The notes beneath the pieces are model-generated. The model was not told the origin of the DNA and did no database searches. It worked only from the letters and a program-made list of their open reading frames with translations. 64,000 bases of DNA from Sphingopyxis sp. UBA6723 (GTDB lineage Bacteria > Pseudomonadota > Alphaproteobacteria > Sphingomonadales > Sphingomonadaceae): NCBI RefSeq assembly GCF_002454115.1, contig NZ_DKIH01000013.1, positions 319,717 through 383,716 of the forward strand. The letters run 5' to 3'. Both the position numbers and the translations under genes were made by a program. Of this stretch, positions 59,823 to 64,000 are shown in pieces. Position 1 is the stretch's first letter. Each line of letters starts with the position of its first letter.

Positions 59823-60605
59823 ATGAAGTTCGAGTCCAACACCGCGGCGGTCGTCACCGGCGGCGCATCGGGCCTTGGCCGCGCGACCGCCGAAGCCTTG
59901 GCAGCAGCAGGCGTGAAAGTCGCGATTTTCGACATCAACGAGGCGCTCGGCGAAGAGGTCGCCGCGACGATCGGCGGGCTGTTCTGCAAGGTCGATATCA
60001 CCGACGAGCAATCCGTTTTGGACGGCTATGCCAAGGCCCGCGCCGCGCATGGCCAGGAGCGCATTTGCGTCCACTGCGCAATGACCTCGCGCCGCGGCAA
60101 AACGCTCGCCTATGACAAGGAAACCCGGACTTTCCGCCGCACCCCGACCGAGGATTATGCCTATGGCGTGGCAGGCATCTTGACTGCAAGCTATCGCATC
60201 GGATCGATCGCCGCCGAGGGCATGGCGACCTTGCCTGAAATGGAAGACGGCGAACGCGGCGCGATCATCTACACTGCCTCGGTTGCGGCGCAGGACGCGC
60301 AGATCGGCCAGGTCATCTACGGCTCGGCGAAAGCGGGCGTGAACGGCCTGGTGCTGCCGATGGCGCGCGACCTGATGGACTTGGGCATCCGGGTCAATTC
60401 GATCATGCCCGGCGTTTTCGGTACGCCCTTGCTCGGCAACATGAACCCGAAGGTGAAGGAAAGCCTCGAAGCCTCGGTCCCCTTCCCCAAGCGGCTCGGC
60501 AAGGCAGAGGAATATGCCAGCCTCGCGATGGAAATGATCCGCAACACCTATTTCAACGGCCAGGCCGTCCGCCTCGACGGCGCGATCCGCATGGCCCCCC
60601 GTTAA
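59823..60605 (+). CDS. SDR family oxidoreductase (3-hydroxyacyl-CoA dehydrogenase type 2-like)
   Basis: A 260-residue short-chain dehydrogenase. The NAD motif is VVTGGASGLGRATAEAL, followed by VAIFDINEALGEEVA; the catalytic residues are Ser in YTASVAAQDAQIGQ and Tyr/Lys in IYGSAK. It resembles HSD17B10-type 3-hydroxyacyl-CoA dehydrogenases, which fits the third step of beta-oxidation between the dehydrogenases upstream and the thiolase downstream. A strong GAGGAGG ribosome site precedes the ATG at 59823. An upstream in-frame extension inside the previous gene is not real. Confidence 0.88.
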   Translation: MKFESNTAAVVTGGASGLGRATAEALAAAGVKVAIFDINEALGEEVAATIGGLFCKVDITDEQSVLDGYAKARAAHGQERICVHCAMTSRRGKTLAYDKETRTFRRTPTEDYAYGVAGILTASYRIGSIAAEGMATLPEMEDGERGAIIYTASVAAQDAQIGQVIYGSAKAGVNGLVLPMARDLMDLGIRVNSIMPGVFGTPLLGNMNPKVKESLEASVPFPKRLGKAEEYASLAMEMIRNTYFNGQAVRLDGAIRMAPR

Positions 60606-60629
60606 AACACGCCCCGAAAGGAATATCTC

Positions 60630-61880
60630 ATGGCCGAAGCCTATATCATCGACGCCGTCCGTACCCCGCGCGGTGTCGGCAAGCCGGGGAAAGGCGCTTT
60701 GTCGCACCTCCACCCGCAACATCTTGCCGCGACGGTGCTGAAGGCGATCAAGGACCGCAACAATCTCGACACCGCGACCGTCGACGACATCATCTGGTCG
60801 ACGTCGAGCCAGAATGGCAAGCAGGGCGGCGACCTTGGCCGGATGGCGGCGCTGTCGGCGGGTTATGACACCAAGGCATCGGGGACGACGCTCGACCGCT
60901 TCTGCGGCGGCGGCATCACCTCGGTCAACCTTGCGGCCGCTACCGTCATGAGCGGCATGGAAGATTGCGTCATTGCGGGCGGAACCGAGATGATGAGTTA
61001 CACCACCGCTTACGCCGCTGAGCAAGCGAACGCTGGCCTGCCGCCGCGCCTGATGGGATCGGGTCACGAAGCGCTCGATGAACTCCACCCGCAGTCGCAC
61101 CAGGGCGTGTGCGGCGATGCGATCGCGACCATCGAGGGGATCAGCCGCGAAGATCTCGACGCGCTCGCGCTGGTCAGCCAGCAGCGCGCCGACCGCGCAA
61201 TCAAGGAAGGTCGCTTTGCCAAATCGGTCGTCCCAGTGCTTAACCCCGACGGCAGCGTCGCGCTCGACCGTGAAGAATTCCCGCGTCCCGAAACCACCGC
61301 CGAAGGACTGGCATCGCTCAAGCCCGCTTTCACCGGGCTCGCCGATTTCGACCTGGGCGGCGGTTTCACCTTCCGCAAGCAGATCAACCGCCGCTATCCC
61401 GATGTCGAAATCCAGCATTTCCATCATGCCGGCAACTCGTCGGGCGTTGTCGATGGCGCCGCCGCGATCCTGCTCGCGTCCAAGGACTATGCCGACAAGC
61501 ACGGCCTGAAACCCCGCGCGCGCGTCGTCGCCTATGCCAATATCGGCGACGATCCGACGCTGATGCTCAACGCCCCCGTCCCCGCAGCGAAAAAAGTGCT
61601 CGAAAAGGCCGGACTGACCAAGGACGACATCGACGTCTGGGAAATCAATGAAGCCTTTGCCGTCGTCGCCGAAAAGTTCATCCGCGACCTCGACTTGCCC
61701 CGCGAAAAGGTCAACATCAACGGCGGCGCGATGGCACTCGGCCACCCGATCGGCGCCACCGGATCGATCCTGATCGGCACTGCGCTCGACGAGCTTGAAC
61801 GGTCGGGCGGTCGCTATGGCCTCGTCACCATGTGCGCCGCGGGCGGCATGGCACCCGCGATCATCATCGAACGGATCTGA
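60630..61880 (+). CDS. Acetyl-CoA C-acyltransferase (thiolase)
   Basis: A 416-residue thiolase. The nucleophilic Cys is in TTLDRFCGGGITSVNLAAATVMSG; the second active-site region is INGGAMALGHPIGATGSI, and the acid-base Cys is in TMCAAGGMAPA near the C-terminus. AYIIDAVRTPRGVGK opens the protein, as usual. It should cleave 3-ketoacyl-CoA to acetyl-CoA or propionyl-CoA in the last beta-oxidation step. It lies 24 bp after the SDR gene and ends the rightward operon before the convergent PhoX gene. Confidence 0.93.
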   Translation: MAEAYIIDAVRTPRGVGKPGKGALSHLHPQHLAATVLKAIKDRNNLDTATVDDIIWSTSSQNGKQGGDLGRMAALSAGYDTKASGTTLDRFCGGGITSVNLAAATVMSGMEDCVIAGGTEMMSYTTAYAAEQANAGLPPRLMGSGHEALDELHPQSHQGVCGDAIATIEGISREDLDALALVSQQRADRAIKEGRFAKSVVPVLNPDGSVALDREEFPRPETTAEGLASLKPAFTGLADFDLGGGFTFRKQINRRYPDVEIQHFHHAGNSSGVVDGAAAILLASKDYADKHGLKPRARVVAYANIGDDPTLMLNAPVPAAKKVLEKAGLTKDDIDVWEINEAFAVVAEKFIRDLDLPREKVNINGGAMALGHPIGATGSILIGTALDELERSGGRYGLVTMCAAGGMAPAIIIERI

Positions 61881-61890
61881 GCACGTCGGG

Positions 61891-63240
61891 TCAAAACGGG
61901 CCGCGAATTGCGAGGGTTTTGGTCGGACTATACAGGTTCACAAACATGGTCTTGCCGTCGGGCGCGAAACAAACGCCCGCCGGTTCGGTTTGAACGCGGA
62001 TCCGGCCAAAGGCATAAACTTCGCCATAAGGAGTCACCCCGCGCAGATGATTGTCGACCGTGTCCTCATATTGGTCTTCGCAAACGATCAGATGGCCGTT
62101 GGGTGCGACGGTCAGATTGTCGCCGTAGCTATATTGGGCGGGATCGGTCGATTCGAGGAACAATTGCAGCCGCCCGGGATTCGATCGTTCCTGCGCTGTC
62201 CCTTCATAATGCGAGGGGCGATAGCGCATGATCTGACCTTGCTTCGCTGGCCCGCCCGACGTGCACGTGAAATACAGCTCGTTGTCGCCCCAATGAATGC
62301 CCTCGCCGCGCGCAAAACGGGCCGCGCCCTTGGTTGCGCCGCGCAGGCGCAAATCGTCAGCCGGGCTTTCAGGATCGTCGAGGTCGATCCAGTTGGTAAA
62401 ATGCCAGCTGCCCGGCTGCATGACCACCGCCGATGCCCAGTTGCGGCTGTCCGCGATGCTTTTGTCGAAGAAGGCCAGCGCCTGCAATCGTCCGCCGCGA
62501 GCGAGCGAGCCAGGAACGTCAGGCAAGAAGCGGTAGAACAGGCTGTCGTCGCGATCCTCGGTCATATAGACAATGCCGGTACGCGGATCGACCGCGGCGG
62601 CCTCGCGCACGAACCGGCCCATGGCTTTCAGCGGCTCAGCCTTGACGAGCTTGCCGGCATCGGCAGGCACATCAAAAATCCAGCCATGCGACTGGCCGAC
62701 GCCGTCGGCGGGGCCGGCGACGCTCTCTTCGCACGACAGCCAGCTGTTCCACGGCGTCACACCGCCTGCGCAATTGCGGATCGTGCCGAGCAAGCTGAGA
62801 TATTGTTTTTCGACCGCCAACGTGTCGCCATCAAGGACCAGCGTCGTCGTGCCACCGGGGATCGCGGCATCTCCAACGCGATCGAACGTTCCTTCAGGCA
62901 CCGCCGCGCCCGCGTTCAAAGGGCCGCTGGAAACATGCTTCGGTCCCAGCTCGTGATTGCGCACCAGCGCCAGTTTTCCGCCATCCAGCCGGAAACAGCC
63001 CATGCCGTCGGCGCGATCGGGAACGCGATAACCGTCGCTCATCGGCTCACCGAGCTGGGAAATAATCTGATAGGAAAACCCGGGCGGCAGGTCGATCAGT
63101 CCGGCAGGGTCGTTTTGCAGCGGACCATAGCCGGACGCCGTCGCCATCAATCCGCCCGCGGCAGCGCGGCTCTGCGCCGCAAGCCCCGCAAAAGCGAACG
63201 CGGTCATGGAAAATTGGCGGCGATTCAGCATGGCAGGCAA
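61891..63240 (-). CDS. PhoX-type (DUF839) exported phosphatase-like protein
   Basis: A 449-residue protein with a Tat-like signal (NRRQFSMTAFAFAGLAAQSRAAAGG). The DUF839/PhoX beta-propeller segments are clear: CFRLDGGKLALVRNHELG, DRDDSLFYRFLPDVPG, NWIDLDDPESPADDLR, RGEGIHWGDNELYFTCTSGG and PNGHLIVCEDQY. PhoX proteins are calcium- and iron-dependent alkaline phosphatases exported folded through Tat. It is convergent with the thiolase and divergent from the CaiB-type gene, so it probably has its own promoter. No Pho box was identified. Confidence 0.86.
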   Translation of the reverse strand: MPAMLNRRQFSMTAFAFAGLAAQSRAAAGGLMATASGYGPLQNDPAGLIDLPPGFSYQIISQLGEPMSDGYRVPDRADGMGCFRLDGGKLALVRNHELGPKHVSSGPLNAGAAVPEGTFDRVGDAAIPGGTTTLVLDGDTLAVEKQYLSLLGTIRNCAGGVTPWNSWLSCEESVAGPADGVGQSHGWIFDVPADAGKLVKAEPLKAMGRFVREAAAVDPRTGIVYMTEDRDDSLFYRFLPDVPGSLARGGRLQALAFFDKSIADSRNWASAVVMQPGSWHFTNWIDLDDPESPADDLRLRGATKGAARFARGEGIHWGDNELYFTCTSGGPAKQGQIMRYRPSHYEGTAQERSNPGRLQLFLESTDPAQYSYGDNLTVAPNGHLIVCEDQYEDTVDNHLRGVTPYGEVYAFGRIRVQTEPAGVCFAPDGKTMFVNLYSPTKTLAIRGPF

Positions 63241-63347
63241 CTCCCTTTCGGATTCAATGACGCGCTAGAGTCGCTTTTGGACACTTCAAAGACAATCGGG
63301 CAACGGTAGCTGCCCGCCATCGAATATCAGCAAATAGGGAGAGAGTT

Positions 63348-64000
63348 ATGTCAGGTCCGTTGCGCGGAATCAAAATCATCGAATTTGCCGGCATCGGTCC
63401 GGGCCCCTTTTGCGGAATGATGCTGGCGGATCATGGTGCGGAGGTGATCCGTATCGATCGTCCGGGCGGTTTCATGGACCCGCGCGATCCGCTGTCGCGC
63501 AACCGCACGTCGATCGTGCTCGACATGAAAAATCCGGAAGCGGTAGCGATCGCGCGTGACCTTTGCAGAAGCGCGGACGGGATCATCGAGGGCTATCGCC
63601 CAGGCGTGATGGAACGTCTCGGGCTCGGTCCCGACGTCCTCCTCACCGACAATCCGAAGCTTGTTTATGGCCGCATGACCGGCTGGGGTCAGTTCGGACC
63701 CTATGCGCAGGCGGCGGGCCACGACATCAACTATATTGCGCTGTCAGGGGTATTGCATGGCATCGGGCGCGCAGGCGAGAAGCCGGTGCCGCCGGTCAAC
63801 TACGTCGGCGATTTCGGCGGCGGCGGCATGATGCTGGCGTTCGGCATGGCGAGCGCGCTCGTTCATGCCGCGCGCACCGGCGAGGGCCAGGTGATCGATT
63901 GCGCGATGACCGACGGCTCGGCACTGCTCGCGGGCATGACGTGGGGTTTCAACGCGATGGGGCGGCTGAAGGACGAAGCGGGAGCCAATATGCTCGACGG
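63348..64000 (+). CDS. CaiB/BaiF CoA-transferase family, alpha-methylacyl-CoA racemase-like (3' end outside window)
   Basis: The first 217 residues are visible; the gene continues past the window. MSGPLRGIKIIEFAGIGPGPFCGMMLADHGAEVIRIDRPGG and NRTSIVLDMKNPEAVAIARDLC are typical of AMACR-like enzymes, and GHDINYIALSGVLHGIGRAGEKPVPPVNYVGDFGGGGM holds the His and Asp region used for racemisation. AMACR converts (2R)- to (2S)-methyl-branched acyl-CoA so that it can enter beta-oxidation, which suits the acyl-CoA cassette upstream. The ATG at 63348 follows an AGGGAGAG ribosome site. Confidence 0.9.
   Translation, partial: MSGPLRGIKIIEFAGIGPGPFCGMMLADHGAEVIRIDRPGGFMDPRDPLSRNRTSIVLDMKNPEAVAIARDLCRSADGIIEGYRPGVMERLGLGPDVLLTDNPKLVYGRMTGWGQFGPYAQAAGHDINYIALSGVLHGIGRAGEKPVPPVNYVGDFGGGGMMLAFGMASALVHAARTGEGQVIDCAMTDGSALLAGMTWGFNAMGRLKDEAGANMLD

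Noticed and set aside
59790..61745. A 651-codon open frame on the minus strand opposite the SDR and thiolase genes
   Set aside because: Both genes beneath it are clear family members; the antisense product resembles nothing and is a codon-bias shadow.

Overview
The window is about 64 kb of GC-rich chromosome from an alphaproteobacterium, most likely a sphingomonad (Sphingopyxis/Sphingomonas type). This rests on the protein families, the surface-polysaccharide gene set, and the rodZ-cpoB-tilS-ftsH and hslV-hslU neighbourhoods. No rRNA gene or species marker is present, so the genus is an inference.

Region 1 (1-31.8 kb) is a large surface-polysaccharide (O-antigen, capsule or exopolysaccharide) locus. 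It starts inside a UDP-L-FucNAc pathway (capF end, capG, a WbuB-like transferase, a DegT-type aminotransferase). A leftward operon follows (11749 down to 4087): a plant-type GDP-mannose 3,5-epimerase homologue, two FkbM methyltransferases, a Wzx-like flippase, two glycosyltransferases and a Wzy/WaaL-like protein. A rightward block carries another FkbM enzyme, CDP-glucose synthesis (rfbF, rfbG), a glycosyltransferase, a sugar epimerase/reductase, and a WbpG-HisH-HisF amidotransferase set. A leftward export block encodes a TPR-like envelope protein, a Wzc-type tyrosine kinase with a Gly-Tyr repeat tail, a Wza-like lipoprotein, a second O-antigen ligase-like protein, a CapD/PglF-type dehydratase and a Ser/Thr-type phosphatase. 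Last come wecB, wecC (UDP-ManNAcA) and manA. At least four nucleotide-sugar routes (UDP-FucNAc, GDP-L-hexose, CDP-6-deoxyhexose, UDP-ManNAcA) meet here, so the glycan is probably complex.

Region 2 (31.8-47.7 kb) is housekeeping: hslVU, a RodZ-like protein, cpoB, tilS, ftsH, three small accessory genes, rpoZ with its terminator, a phospholipase D/cardiolipin synthase-like enzyme, a phospholipid N-methyltransferase-like enzyme, an MFS transporter, an archaeal-type CDC48/VAT double-ring AAA+ ATPase and a LysR regulator. The hslV and ftsH upstream regions carry candidate RpoH-like promoters.

Region 3 (47.7-54.6 kb) is accessory. It holds an OafA-type acyltransferase, a phage-tail-fibre-like repeat protein, and a relic integrated element. 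The element is bounded by a perfect 26-bp duplication of the 3' end of a tRNA-Thr gene (51010-51035 and 54507-54532). It contains a DUF3800 fragment, a large tailspike-like gene with a Tat-like leader, and an integrase broken by two frameshifts and loss of its catalytic end.

Region 4 (54.6-64 kb) returns to the core genome: small conserved genes, a secreted cyclophilin, tRNA-Ser, and an acyl-CoA catabolic cassette. The cassette has a nitronate monooxygenase-like enzyme, paired acyl-CoA dehydrogenases, an SDR, a thiolase, and a CaiB/AMACR-type enzyme running off the edge. A perfect TTGACGT-TT-ACGTCAA dyad lies in the divergent promoter, and a PhoX-type phosphatase is interleaved. No CRISPR array or rRNA was seen.
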